A stretch of DNA of 54,160 nt, taken from the NCBI GenBank assembly GCA_002791575.1, contig PFXI01000083.1:1-54160 (forward strand). The letters are read 5' to 3'. The position numbers and the translations under genes are program-made. Each line of letters starts with the position of its first letter. Position 1 is the first letter of the stretch. The notes beneath the pieces are model-generated. The model did no database searches and was not told the DNA's origin. It saw only the letters and a program-made list of their open reading frames with translations. Below are positions 16,049 through 24,990 of the stretch, piece by piece. Source of the DNA: Zetaproteobacteria bacterium CG_4_9_14_3_um_filter_54_145 (GTDB lineage: Bacteria > Pseudomonadota > Zetaproteobacteria > Mariprofundales > Mariprofundaceae).

Positions 16049-16744
16049 TTAACGATGTTGATTGAGCAGATCAAAGGTGCCATTCGGTTGTTCGACAAGG
16101 TGGGATATGCTGGTGTTGGATAATTTGTAACGACCGACTGGCTCCATTCCCTGCAGGATTTCCAGCAGGCGTGATCCTGCATGATAATGACCGACAACCA
16201 GAATGGTTTTATCCGATTGACCAAAACGTTTTTTCAACCGGTCTGCAGCCATCAGGGTTTGCAGGATGCCTTCCGAATAGTTACGTGTGTCGTAGCTGTA
16301 ATGTGAATCGCCAGCGGCAAATGAGAACCAGGGTGCCATCCCGGATGTCAGTTCGATTTTTTCTCCACGCTTCAGGTCGAAGGCGGATGATTGCCTGTGC
16401 TCTTTCTGCCAGCAGCACTCTGCCAGCTCCGGCCATATCTCTGCCGTGAGCCGGTGTTTCTTCAGGTAGGGGAGAATGGTTTTCAGGGCGCGCTGTTTGG
16501 GGCTGACTACGATGTAGTCAATGTTCAGTTGTTCCAGGCTGCGCGTGAGCTCCTCCACCTGTCTGATGCCTTCGGGGGAGAGTGTGCGGTCATCCTGTTT
16601 GCTGTGGCTATGGGTGAGGTTACCCATGGTTTCGGCGTGACGGACAAAATATACTTCGGTCTGGCCGGCGGTAGCACTCTGCGCCACGGCAATCAGCATG
16701 GATGGCAGGAGCAGTACAAGTGTAGTCATAAGCTTGATATGCAT
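16049..16744 (-). CDS. Exported histidine-phosphatase family protein
   Basis: About 231 residues with a signal peptide (MHIKLMTTLVLLLPSMLIAV...) and a phosphoglycerate-mutase-like fold. The phosphohistidine motif is YFVRHAETMGN and the second catalytic His lies in LVVGHYHAGS. The start ATG at 16744 is preferred because GGAGG stands five bases upstream and the signal peptide begins there; the frame is open to 16810 but reads non-hydrophobic. Family members hydrolyse varied phosphoesters, so the substrate cannot be named. It lies 12 bp upstream of the Sel1 gene on the same strand, so the two are probably cotranscribed. Confidence 0.75.
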   Translation of the reverse strand: MHIKLMTTLVLLLPSMLIAVAQSATAGQTEVYFVRHAETMGNLTHSHSKQDDRTLSPEGIRQVEELTRSLEQLNIDYIVVSPKQRALKTILPYLKKHRLTAEIWPELAECCWQKEHRQSSAFDLKRGEKIELTSGMAPWFSFAAGDSHYSYDTRNYSEGILQTLMAADRLKKRFGQSDKTILVVGHYHAGSRLLEILQGMEPVGRYKLSNTSISHLVEQPNGTFDLLNQHR

Positions 16745-16829
16745 GGTATCCTCCGACCGGCTCGCTCCGGTATATGCGTCAACAATATGCGCATCACGGT
16801 GCGTTGGCAAAGGGGATCGTGTACGCCAG

Positions 16830-17186
16830 TCACGCTTCTGTACGCATTGATGGCTGGCAAAACAGGGCCAGCCAGACGGTATCCTGATCCGGGTCGGTCC
16901 ATGCCACCCTGTGGCGTATCCCGGCCGGAATCATCAGGTGATCGCCGGCCCGCAGTGGCTGTGGTGGTTTCCCATCATCAAATGCCACGCTTGCAGCGCC
17001 TGCGAGCAGTATCACCCATTCATCCTCATGCTGATCATACCAGAAACCGGCCGGTGAGCACTGACCATGGGATACAATACGCTCAACGCGCATGCCGGCC
17101 GCGCGCAGCAGTGTGGTGATCTGTTCGGTATCATCCGCTGTGCCGGGCAGCGGGAAGATGTTCTCTATCTGACCATTAATCGGCAT
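16830..17186 (-). CDS. Small cupin-domain protein
   Basis: 118-residue single-domain cupin. Motif 1 is around WYDQHEDEWVILLAGAASV (His/Glu metal ligands), and motif 2 is GDHLMIPAGIRHRVAWTD. Start at ATG 17186, which overlaps the stop of the upstream DUF2726 gene by 11 bp; longer frames upstream look like antisense of that gene. Cupins of this type bind a metal and may be sugar or amino-acid modifying enzymes or sensors; nothing here fixes the substrate. The overlap suggests translational coupling with the upstream gene. Confidence 0.7.
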   Translation of the reverse strand: MPINGQIENIFPLPGTADDTEQITTLLRAAGMRVERIVSHGQCSPAGFWYDQHEDEWVILLAGAASVAFDDGKPPQPLRAGDHLMIPAGIRHRVAWTDPDQDTVWLALFCQPSMRTEA

Positions 17187-17799
17187 ACGGTTCGATGTGA
17201 CGGCAGTCGGGGTATTGTTCACATACCCAGAACAGTGTTCCCTTCTGTGTGCCGCTGTTGGCCCGTTTGATGTGCATGCGCGACTGGCAACGCTGGCACA
17301 GGTAGAGGGCCTCCATGGATATGGTTGCCACCATCTCATCCGGTGTGGGGAGCGGCTTTTTCAGCAGAGGTGCGAGCAACTGGCGCATCTCGAGAATACT
17401 ATAGCTTGTTTTCCGTTGCAGGCGGAATACAGGGATGCCCGCCTGTTCGGCGCTTTTCTGAAGTTGCGCCTGCAGTTTATGCCCAGGCTGCTGCAACCAG
17501 ATAGCAGCAGCTGTCTGATGTTGCACATCATCATAGAGAATGAAATCAACTATCTGATCGGCCTGCTTGCCATAGCCTGCTGTCAGCTCAGCTATGGGGG
17601 CTTTGCAGATGATGCGGTATTCACCGGCGACAACCGTCTGCAGCGTTTGCAGACAGGCTTGCTCCATCTCATTCAACGGGGGGGCGACGGCTGTAGCCGC
17701 TGTGGGTCGGTCATGCCGCAACATTCTGATGGTATAGAGCACAAGCAGCAGTACCGCGGTACTCAGTACAATAGCAATCCAGGCGGTTTGATCGGGCAT
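17176..17799 (-). CDS. DUF2726 protein with C-terminal C4 zinc finger
   Basis: 207 residues. An N-terminal membrane anchor (IAIVLSTAVLLLVLYTIRML) is followed by a DUF2726-like nuclease-fold domain with CKAPIAELTA, IVDFILYDD and GIPVFRLQRKTSYS, the pattern of restriction-endonuclease-like proteins. The C-terminus is a topoisomerase-I-type four-cysteine finger, LCQRCQSRM then FWVCEQYPDCRH. Together these suggest a membrane-associated nucleic-acid-binding or processing protein. No experimental role is known. It shares 11 bp with the downstream cupin gene. Confidence 0.7.
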   Translation of the reverse strand: MPDQTAWIAIVLSTAVLLLVLYTIRMLRHDRPTAATAVAPPLNEMEQACLQTLQTVVAGEYRIICKAPIAELTAGYGKQADQIVDFILYDDVQHQTAAAIWLQQPGHKLQAQLQKSAEQAGIPVFRLQRKTSYSILEMRQLLAPLLKKPLPTPDEMVATISMEALYLCQRCQSRMHIKRANSGTQKGTLFWVCEQYPDCRHIEPYAD

Positions 17800-17855
17800 G
17801 AAACCTCCTTCTTTCGGTTGAAGCCTGCGCGCAGGCGACCGGTTACTTCCTGTGC

Positions 17856-20618
17856 TTATAAACCGTGCGCATCATACCAGCTGTGGCCAGTGCCGATGTC
17901 CACGGTTAGTGGCACGCTTAGTGTGACTGCCTGTTCCATGGTCTGTCGCATTATAGCTGAAACGGCATCGATCTGGTCAGCAGGGGCTTCCACGATCAAC
18001 TCATCATGCACCTGCAGGATAATGACAGCTGCCGGCGCCTCCTGTTGCAGGCGCCGGTGTAGATTGATCATGGCCACCTTGATGATATCTGCGGCAGAGC
18101 CCTGCAGCGGGGCATTGATCGCCGTGCGTTCGGCATAAGCGCGGCGCATACCGTTACTGCTGGTGATTTCCGGCACATAGACCCGGTGACCGAGCAGGGT
18201 TTCCACATAGCCCTGCTCACGCGCCAGAATCAGCGTCTCATCCATAAAGCCGCGCACCGACGGGTAGCGTTCAAAATAAGTGTCGATGAACTGCTGTGCT
18301 TCACCACGCGCCATGTTTAACTGCTTGGCCAGTCCGAAGGCGCTCATGCCGTAGAGAATGCCGAAATTGATGGCTTTGGCGCGCCTGCGCATTTCACCGC
18401 TGACATCGGCCAGTGCAATGCCGTTAACGGTGGCGGCAGTGGCGGCGTGAATATCCTCGCCATTGGCAAAGGCGGCACAAAGGGTGGCATCACCGGAGAA
18501 GTGCGCCATCAGCCTCAGCTCGATCTGCGAGTAGTCCGCCGCCAGCAGCATGCATCCATCTTCGGCAATAAAGGCCTTGCGTATCTCACGTCCTTCGACG
18601 CTGCGAATGGGAATGTTCTGCAGGTTCGGATCGGAGGAGGAGAGGCGGCCTGTGGTGGTGATTGCCTGATTGAATGAGGTGTGTACGCGGCTGGTTTTCG
18701 GATGGATCAGTTTGGGCAGAGCATCGCTATAGGTGGATTTCAGTTTGGCCAACTGGCGAACCTGCAGGATAAGACTGGGTACTTCATGCTCATCAGCCAG
18801 CTTTTCGAGCACCTCCTGACCGGTCGCCCACTGCCCGGATTTGGTTTTTTTGCCGCCGGGAATAGCCAGAGTTTCAAACAGCAGTACGCCAAGCTGTTTT
18901 GGCGACTGGATATTGAACACCTCGCCTGCGGCGGCATGGATCTGCGATTCCAGCTCGGCAATGCGCAAGCCGAAACGACTGGACAATTTTGCCAGCATCT
19001 CTGCATCGACACGTGCGCCGGTCCACTCCATATCGGCCAGCACCAGTGACAAAGGGAGTTCGATATCGTCATGACGCGGGAGACGATTCTCCTGTTGCAG
19101 CAGATCGCCGAGATGGCGGGTCAGGCGCAGGGATACTTCCGCATCCTCGCAGGCATAGGGGGCCGCGACGGACACAGGCACCTCATCAAAGCAGACCTGT
19201 TTCGCGCCTTTTCCTGCTACTTCCGCATAAGCCGTACAGTGATGGCTGAGATAATCCTCAGCCACGCTATCCAGCTTGGGTGGGTATTTGGCGGGATAGA
19301 GGCAGTAGGCCAGCAGCATGGAATCAGCGCTGATACCGGCAAGCACAATGCCTGCCCGGCGCAATACCTGTGCATCATATTTCAGATTATGGCCGCATTT
19401 TGGGCGGCTGCTCGCTTCCAGAATGGGTCGCAGGCTGTCGAGCACATGGGCAAGCGGCAGCTGTGTAGGCGCCGGTACAAGCAGATCGGTGCTGCGGTGG
19501 CCTACCGGGATATACCACGCCTCACCGGGCCGGGTGGCAAAGGAGAGGCCGACCAGCTCGGCATCATGGGTTTGCAGTGAGGTGGTTTCAGTGTCCAGTG
19601 CAATCATGTCGGCACCGGCCAGTACGGCCAGCAGTGCCTGCAGACTGCTTTCATTGTCGACAAGGTGATCGATGCGCGGGGCGTTATCGACTACGGCAGG
19701 AATCGTTTCAGGCGTAGAAACTGGCGCCTGTTTGACTGCCTCACCAGCCGCTTCGGCGGCGGCCGGCAGGTCGCTGAACTCGGCCAGCATGCGGCGGAAC
19801 TCCAGCTGCGTGAATAACTCGGCCAGCCGTTCGCGATCCGGCGCCATGACGGCCAGATCATCCAGCGAAATGGCCAGTGGTACCTGTTCATCGAGAGCGA
19901 CCAGTCGGTAGGAGAGGCGCGCATCTTCGGCAAATGCAATCAGATTCTCACGCCGCTTCTGCTGTTTTATCTCTGCGGCATGGTTTAGTACGCCTTCCAG
20001 GTCGCCGTAAGCCTCCAGCAGTGTTACGGCTGTTTTCGGGCCGATGCCCGGCACACCCGGGATGTTATCGGCACTGTCGCCGGCCAGAGCCAGCAGATCC
20101 TGAATACGATCAGGCCCGACACCCCAGCGCTCTTTCACCTCTTCCGGGCCGTAGTCTTTGCGCTTCATGGTATCGAGCATCCATACCCGCTCGCCAACGA
20201 GCTGCATCAGATCCTTGTCGGTTGACACGATGCTGACATCCCAGCCTCTGGCCTCAGCCTGACGGGCCAGTGTGGCAATCACATCATCGGCTTCATAGTC
20301 CTCAACACAGATGCGGTTCAGCCGGAAGGCATCGGTGATATCGAACACGGTCGGCCACTGTGCAGCCAGATCTTCGGGCATCGGCGGGCGGTGTGCCTTG
20401 TAGTCGGCATACATGCGATTGCGAAATGTGCCGCCCTTGGGATCAAAGGCTACAGCAACGTGGGTTGGTCCCAGCTCCTTGAGAATGCTGCGCAGCATCT
20501 GCACATAACCGAACACGGCATTGGTCGGCTCTCCTTTTGAGTTGGTGAGGTTATGGCGCACGGCATGAAAGGCGCGAAATACGTAATTGGGTCCGTCGAT
20601 CAGAACAAGATGTGGCAT
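17856..20618 (-). CDS. polA: DNA polymerase I
   Basis: 920-residue family A polymerase for Okazaki-fragment processing and repair. The N-terminal 5'-3' exonuclease carries LIDGPNYVFRAFHAV, VSIVSTDKDLMQLV and the helix-hairpin-helix GDSADNIPGVPGIGPKTAV. The middle 3'-5' exonuclease retains the first catalytic DxE in IALDTETTSLQ, so proofreading is probably active. The polymerase palm has LAADYSQIELRLMAHFSGD (motif A), RRAKAINFGILYGMS (motif B) and ILQVHDELIVEAP (motif C). Its length fits the E. coli enzyme (928). It is transcribed alone, divergent from the SEC-C gene. Confidence 0.97.
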   Translation of the reverse strand: MPHLVLIDGPNYVFRAFHAVRHNLTNSKGEPTNAVFGYVQMLRSILKELGPTHVAVAFDPKGGTFRNRMYADYKAHRPPMPEDLAAQWPTVFDITDAFRLNRICVEDYEADDVIATLARQAEARGWDVSIVSTDKDLMQLVGERVWMLDTMKRKDYGPEEVKERWGVGPDRIQDLLALAGDSADNIPGVPGIGPKTAVTLLEAYGDLEGVLNHAAEIKQQKRRENLIAFAEDARLSYRLVALDEQVPLAISLDDLAVMAPDRERLAELFTQLEFRRMLAEFSDLPAAAEAAGEAVKQAPVSTPETIPAVVDNAPRIDHLVDNESSLQALLAVLAGADMIALDTETTSLQTHDAELVGLSFATRPGEAWYIPVGHRSTDLLVPAPTQLPLAHVLDSLRPILEASSRPKCGHNLKYDAQVLRRAGIVLAGISADSMLLAYCLYPAKYPPKLDSVAEDYLSHHCTAYAEVAGKGAKQVCFDEVPVSVAAPYACEDAEVSLRLTRHLGDLLQQENRLPRHDDIELPLSLVLADMEWTGARVDAEMLAKLSSRFGLRIAELESQIHAAAGEVFNIQSPKQLGVLLFETLAIPGGKKTKSGQWATGQEVLEKLADEHEVPSLILQVRQLAKLKSTYSDALPKLIHPKTSRVHTSFNQAITTTGRLSSSDPNLQNIPIRSVEGREIRKAFIAEDGCMLLAADYSQIELRLMAHFSGDATLCAAFANGEDIHAATAATVNGIALADVSGEMRRRAKAINFGILYGMSAFGLAKQLNMARGEAQQFIDTYFERYPSVRGFMDETLILAREQGYVETLLGHRVYVPEITSSNGMRRAYAERTAINAPLQGSAADIIKVAMINLHRRLQQEAPAAVIILQVHDELIVEAPADQIDAVSAIMRQTMEQAVTLSVPLTVDIGTGHSWYDAHGL

Positions 20619-20780
20619 CGGCGCAGCATGCCCGAGTCACGCTTCTTTGGGTAGCGCTAACGCTGTTGCAGGCTGCTTGTCGGAGGGCATGGCAAGCTGG
20701 TGGTAAATTTACTATCATCGCCCACTTGGGAAGCGTCCGGGCTATATGGGGCGTAGAAAAACTCAGCAAGGGGAGGCCCC

Positions 20781-21497
20781 GTGGCCCGCAAAGTTCAACG
20801 TAATGAATCATGCCCGTGTGGCAGTGGCAAGAAATATAAAAAATGCTGCATGATCAATGAGCGTGATCAGGCTGTAGCCAGCATGGGGCGGCGCGAAGGT
20901 GTGCAGCATGCCCTCTCATGGGTCAGCCAGCACTACAATGAAGAGATTACCCGTTGGGTGGAAGACGTCTGGCTGGCTGATATTTCGGATGAGGAGCGGC
21001 AGGGCATTGCCAGTGCTGATGCAAGAATCCGCAGTATCCATGATGTGAACCTGCTGGAATATCTTGTGGCCGAAGGGCGCTTTGCCGATATGGCAGGTGA
21101 AAACAGTCCGCTGCAGTTGATTCTGAACACGGATGAGCTGGAACTGAATCAGGCTCAGCGCGACTATCTGACACAATTGCCCACGCGCTCGCTGCGCCTC
21201 TTCACGGTGGATCACTGCCTGCCCGGTGTGAGTTTCAGTGTTCGCGATATTCTGGCAAGTGACAGTGAGGTGATTGATATTGCCGATGCATATGGCAGCC
21301 GCATGTTTGATGCCGGCGATACAGTCGGCCTGCGTCTGCTCGAAACACCGGCCGGTTGGGAGACCTCCGGCGCGATATATCACATTCCTGCAGAGTACCT
21401 CTCCGAGCTGGAGCAGCTGTTGCAGCAGACTGATGCGGATGAGCGAGCCGCCGTGTTGACTCACTACTGGTTGAAGCTGGTGGCTGCGCATGTGTAG
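20781..21497 (+). CDS. SEC-C motif protein
   Basis: 238-residue protein beginning with a SecA-like zinc motif, ESCPCGSGKKYKKCC (about 9-23). The remainder is acidic and unlike any enzyme I recognise (YNEEITRWVEDVWLADISDEE; LPGVSFSVRDILASDS). SEC-C motifs bind zinc and often mediate contacts with SecB-like or ribosomal partners. GTG start at 20781 with GGGGAGG close upstream. It precedes the TPR-sulfotransferase gene by 18 bp, so the pair is probably one operon. No specific role can be assigned. Confidence 0.75.
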   Translation: MARKVQRNESCPCGSGKKYKKCCMINERDQAVASMGRREGVQHALSWVSQHYNEEITRWVEDVWLADISDEERQGIASADARIRSIHDVNLLEYLVAEGRFADMAGENSPLQLILNTDELELNQAQRDYLTQLPTRSLRLFTVDHCLPGVSFSVRDILASDSEVIDIADAYGSRMFDAGDTVGLRLLETPAGWETSGAIYHIPAEYLSELEQLLQQTDADERAAVLTHYWLKLVAAHV

Positions 21498-21515
21498 TAC
21501 AGCAGGAGATCGTTA

Positions 21516-23159
21516 ATGGCACAGGTGACGAAGAAGGTCTCCAATAGTAAGAGGCGACAGATCGATGCACTGGTTGAGCAGTCGGCGAAAGCGCTGAATC
21601 AGGCCCGCCCTGATCTGTGTGAGCAGCTTTGTATGCGTATCGACCAGATACAGCCCGGCAATGCCGATGCTGCCAGTATGCGTGGCGTGATAGCCAGCCG
21701 CAGAGGGTATTTGCCACAGGCTGTGCAACTGTTTCGCCAGGCTGTTGCTGTGGCACCACGCCGCTGCGAGTTCCATGCAAACCTGGCCGCTATCCATCTG
21801 ATGCAGGGCGAGGCTGTGGCTGCACTGGAGTCATATCGCCGTGCACTGGCGCTCAAGCCGTATCAACTGCAGATCCAGATGGGTTGTGCCAGTGCTCTGG
21901 TTGCGCTGTCCCGGTTTGATGAAGCCGTGTCGCTGATGCAGTCGGCCCACAAGCAGAAGCCGCGTGATACCGCTGTGCTGATGAAGCTGTTTCATATCTG
22001 CCATGCGGCTGATCGTATGCCAGATGCCGAGGCAGCGTTGCAGCAGCTATTAGCGATCGATCCTGCCCATGTTGAAGCGCACTGCCGTTATGGGGAGTTG
22101 TTGCTGGAGGCAGGGCGTAAGCCGGAGGGCGAGCGTGAAATCAGGGAAGTGTTGCGCCTGGATCCCGATTATGCCGATGCCGCACGCCCTCTGTCAGTGT
22201 TGAAGCGCTATAGCGAGTGTGATGCGGATGTGACGCTGCTTGCCGGTATGTATGAGCGCTCATCGGAGGGCTCGCCTGAGCAGCTCAAGCTGGCCTTCGC
22301 CTATGGCAAGGTGCTGGATGATCTGGGTGAATATGACGCCGCTTTCGATTGCTTTGCACAGGGTAATGCGATTCTCGCCGCTGAGCGTCATTACGATCAG
22401 GATCAGGAGTTGGCCCATCTGCAGATGGTGATGCAGACCTACACGCCGGCGGTAGTGCAGCAGCAGGCAGCTATTGATGATGCTTCGCCGCTGTTTATTG
22501 TCGGCATGCCGCACAGTGGCGGTGCGCTGGTTGAGCAGCTTTTAGGGGCGCATCCTGATGTGGCGGTGCGTGGCGAGTGCGGTTGTCTGGAAGAGGCGCT
22601 GCAGCGTTGCAGTTCACAGGATGCCCCGCTGTCGCTGGAAGCGATGGCTGACTGGCAACCGGAGCAGTGGCAGGCACTGGGCCAGCGCTACCTGGAGTTG
22701 CTGCATAGCGATTCTGCCACCTGTTATACAGACAGTACGCTGTCGAATATCCGCCTGATCGGCGCCATCCATTGCGCGCTGCCGAAGGCGCGGATTATTC
22801 ATGTGCGTCGCGATCCATTGGATACCTGTCTCTCCATCTACCGCAATAGCCTGTTTGGCAGCGCATCCGGTTATGAGAATAACCTTGGCCAGTTGGGCTA
22901 TTACTATCGGATGTACTTGCAGTTGATGCAGCACTGGCGTGATGTTTTGCCGACGGGCGCGATCTGCGAGGTGGAGTACGCGTTACTGGTCAGCGATCCG
23001 GAGACGGAGATGCGCAAGTTGCTGGACTACTGTGGCCTTGAGCCGAATGACGCATGCCTGCAGCCGGATCATGGCGACCTTGCTGATGCCGTGGCGGCAT
23101 GGAAACATTATGAGAAGCAGCTACAGCCGCTGGTTAAAATTCTCGGCGTGACAGCATAA
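21516..23159 (+). CDS. TPR-repeat sulfotransferase
   Basis: 547 residues. The first 240 or so are tetratricopeptide repeats (QPGNADAASMRGVIASRRGY, PRRCEFHANLAAIHLMQGEA, DTAVLMKLFHICHAADRMPD, HVEAHCRYGELLLEAGRKPE). The rest is a sulfotransferase: the PAPS loop is FIVGMPHSGGALVEQLLGAH, followed by IIHVRRDPLDTCLSIYRNSL as the 3'-phosphate motif. The Lys usual in P-loops (xxKSGTT) is replaced by H in PHSGGA, a change common in this TPR-linked subfamily. The acceptor is unknown; TPRs may recruit a protein substrate. AGGAG lies seven bases before the ATG. This is the second sulfotransferase in the window. Confidence 0.85.
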   Translation: MAQVTKKVSNSKRRQIDALVEQSAKALNQARPDLCEQLCMRIDQIQPGNADAASMRGVIASRRGYLPQAVQLFRQAVAVAPRRCEFHANLAAIHLMQGEAVAALESYRRALALKPYQLQIQMGCASALVALSRFDEAVSLMQSAHKQKPRDTAVLMKLFHICHAADRMPDAEAALQQLLAIDPAHVEAHCRYGELLLEAGRKPEGEREIREVLRLDPDYADAARPLSVLKRYSECDADVTLLAGMYERSSEGSPEQLKLAFAYGKVLDDLGEYDAAFDCFAQGNAILAAERHYDQDQELAHLQMVMQTYTPAVVQQQAAIDDASPLFIVGMPHSGGALVEQLLGAHPDVAVRGECGCLEEALQRCSSQDAPLSLEAMADWQPEQWQALGQRYLELLHSDSATCYTDSTLSNIRLIGAIHCALPKARIIHVRRDPLDTCLSIYRNSLFGSASGYENNLGQLGYYYRMYLQLMQHWRDVLPTGAICEVEYALLVSDPETEMRKLLDYCGLEPNDACLQPDHGDLADAVAAWKHYEKQLQPLVKILGVTA

Positions 23160-23176
23160 GGCCAAGGCCATCGCTG

Positions 23177-23629
23177 TTACCGGGGGTCATGCAATGTTTC
23201 CGGCGACAGCAATGGCGGCTGGCTCCTTTTCTTACGCATGGCATTTACCGCCTGCAGAATCAACGGGCGATGAATGAGCCAGCGCTCCAGCCGGTATTTG
23301 CCGGGATAGTTCATAATCATCAGGCCGACCAGCATGCAGATAAGCCCCGGTCCGGGTGTAAACAGCATGATAAAACCTGTCAGCAACAGAATTGAGCCCA
23401 GTATGTTTTTCAACACAACGATGGCCATTTCGATGACAGGATGGCGCCGGTCTCCCTTTATATGCTGGCGCCTGTCGTGGATAAAATAGTCGACCGGGAT
23501 GCGAGCGACGATAAATGGCATCGATATCAGACCGATGATGAATATGGCGACGGACCCTATGGCCAGCCACAGTCCCCATGCATGCATGAGCGCTATCAGG
23601 TCTGTCCAGGCGGCTTGCATGACGCTCAT
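23177..23629 (-). CDS. PGPGW-family membrane protein
   Basis: About 150 residues with an N-terminal helix (LWLAIGSVAIFIIGLISMPF) and a hydrophobic pair ending in the signature LLTGFIMLFTPGPGLICMLV. The TPGPG turn marks the 'putative transmembrane protein PGPGW' family. The C-terminus is basic (AMRKKRSQPP). Start at ATG 23629, which overlaps the stop of the TRIC-type gene in an ATGA junction, so the two are co-translated. No function known. Confidence 0.7.
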   Translation of the reverse strand: MSVMQAAWTDLIALMHAWGLWLAIGSVAIFIIGLISMPFIVARIPVDYFIHDRRQHIKGDRRHPVIEMAIVVLKNILGSILLLTGFIMLFTPGPGLICMLVGLMIMNYPGKYRLERWLIHRPLILQAVNAMRKKRSQPPLLSPETLHDPR

Positions 23630-24231
23630 TTGGGCAGATTCAGATGCAGGCGCCACGCCAACAGACGCGTGCCGGTGGTCACCAGCATCACCGACCAGAT
23701 GATGACTGTATTTGAACTATCCAGTGCGTTCATGGCCAAATAGGTCAAGGCACCGAACAGGCTGGCAGAGGCGTAGATCTCTTTTTTCAGAATGAATGGT
23801 ATTTCGGCAACCAGCATGGCCCGGAGCACGCCGCCGCCGGTGGCTGTCAGCATGGCGATAAACAGGATGCCGACACTGCCGAGTCCCGCCTGATCTGCTA
23901 CCCATGCGCCGACCAGTGTGAACACACCAAGTCCTATGGCATCAAAGGCAATCAGCCAGCTCTCCTGTTCCCTGATGGTGCGGCCCCAGAAAAACACGGC
24001 AATACCAACGATGATGGCAATCAGCAGATAGGTCTGATCGGCAAATGCTGCAGGCGGGTGCCGGCCGAGCAGTGCATCGCGCATCATGCCACCGCCCATT
24101 GCTGCGACCACGGCCAGCACGACCGCGCCCATCAGATCGAGCTTGCGGGTCAGCGCTCTGAGTGCGCCGGTAAGGGCAAACACAGCCGTACCGAACAGAT
24201 CGAGCGCGTGAACGACAGGCGGTAGTGTCAT
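23626..24231 (-). CDS. TRIC-type cation channel family membrane protein (YicG-like)
   Basis: About 201 residues with six to seven helices in two homologous halves. The UPF0126/TRIC signatures are VHALDLFGTAVFALTGALRA and VVAAMGGGMMRDALLGRHPP in the first half, with FDAIGLGVFTLVGA and MLTATGGGVLRAMLV in the second. These match prokaryotic trimeric intracellular cation channels. Start chosen at MTLPPVVHAL (24231) because homologous helices begin directly after it; the frame is open to 24282. It overlaps the PGPGW gene by a few bases. Confidence 0.8.
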   Translation of the reverse strand: MTLPPVVHALDLFGTAVFALTGALRALTRKLDLMGAVVLAVVAAMGGGMMRDALLGRHPPAAFADQTYLLIAIIVGIAVFFWGRTIREQESWLIAFDAIGLGVFTLVGAWVADQAGLGSVGILFIAMLTATGGGVLRAMLVAEIPFILKKEIYASASLFGALTYLAMNALDSSNTVIIWSVMLVTTGTRLLAWRLHLNLPK

Positions 24232-24429
24232 GGTTGAAATCAATGCAGGCCTCGCTGTTGCAGGTTTTATCAAGCACGGCACATTGTCATCAGCCGCTCT
24301 ACTGTCAAGTAGTTGCCGAATCCTGATATGGGCCGTTGATTGGCAGTGTGGTGATTGGAAGTAAGTGCCCTGTCATGCTTTGCGGAGCGGAGAAGATCAA
24401 GCAGACGCTGGAATATGATGAAGTATAAC

Positions 24430-24617
24430 GGTGCCGGTTTTGCTTTCTGCGCGATCTTAAGTTATTGCCGTTTGATGGCTTGAAGATTGATTGCAGTCTT
24501 GTCGAGTTCATGGATCAGGATAATGAACAGGTTGTGCTGGTGAAGGCGATGATAGCGCGGGCGCATAATCTGAAGGTGGCGGCCGAAGATGTGGCGCGTG
24601 CTCCTGTTGTGGATTAG
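24430..24617 (+). pseudogene. Remnant of an EAL (c-di-GMP phosphodiesterase) domain
   Basis: The plus strand encodes LRDLKLLPFDGLKIDCSLV followed by LVKAMIARAHNLKVAAEDVA, ending at a TAG at 24615-24617. This aligns with the central and C-terminal part of EAL domains (LPvD.LKID.sFV ... ii.lAh.L.l..vAEGVE). The E-x-L active-site part and any GGDEF partner are absent, and the stop cuts before the final helices. It is a decayed fragment, not a functional gene. The surrounding 24283-24752 contains nothing else recognisable apart from a terminator. Confidence 0.7.
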
Positions 24618-24705
24618 TTCAGGGTAATCTGCCGGGCTGGCCACCAGCGCCCTGCTGAAGAGTAACCTGAGCAGCTGCAACAGCGACAGTATAAACGCTA
24701 AAAGC

Positions 24706-24731
24706 AAAAGCCGGGCTGAAGCCCTGCTTTT
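24706..24731 (-). terminator. Intrinsic terminator after csrA
   Basis: AAAAGC-C-GGGCT-GA-AGCCC-T-GCTTTT forms a strong hairpin with an A-tract on one side and a T-tract on the other. On the minus strand it lies about 22 bp past the csrA stop. It probably ends the exbB-exbD-lysC-csrA transcript. Confidence 0.8.
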
Positions 24732-24752
24732 CAATCAGTCAGATCAGTTAAA

Positions 24753-24932
24753 TCAGGCTGAAGCGGGAATTGCAGCGGCACCGCCTTCCAGACGCTCTTC
24801 CCTGTTTACCTGTACTTCTCGCGGCGCTTCAATGCCAATGCGAACCTGTCCGCCTTTTACATTCAGTACCTGAATCTGGATGTTATCCCCGATCGCGATG
24901 GATTCACCTTTTTTGCGTGTCAAAATAAGCAT
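24753..24932 (-). CDS. csrA: Carbon storage regulator CsrA
   Basis: 59-residue global post-transcriptional regulator that binds GGA motifs in mRNA leaders. The protein begins [20 protein letters not shown] and contains [17 protein letters not shown], the strongly conserved RNA-binding strand and Arg44-equivalent region. Only the last few residues ([12 protein letters not shown]) vary. Start at ATG 24932, with GGGAGA close upstream; that GGA could itself be a CsrA autoregulation site. The gene follows lysC at 58 bp, a common arrangement in proteobacteria. A perfect palindrome TATCTTCGAAGATA sits in the gap at 24962-24975. Confidence 0.95.
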   Translation of the reverse strand: MLILTRKKGESIAIGDNIQIQVLNVKGGQVRIGIEAPREVQVNREERLEGGAAAIPASA

Positions 24933-24990
24933 GAGATCTCCCGTTGCTACCAGTTAAAGACTATCTTCGAAGATAATGCAAGGAGGAGCG

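Noticed and set aside
24462-24734. A 90-codon minus-strand frame beginning MKSRASARLLLLAFILSLLQ.
   Set aside because: It is antisense to the EAL remnant and the csrA terminator, with no ribosome site or family resemblance.
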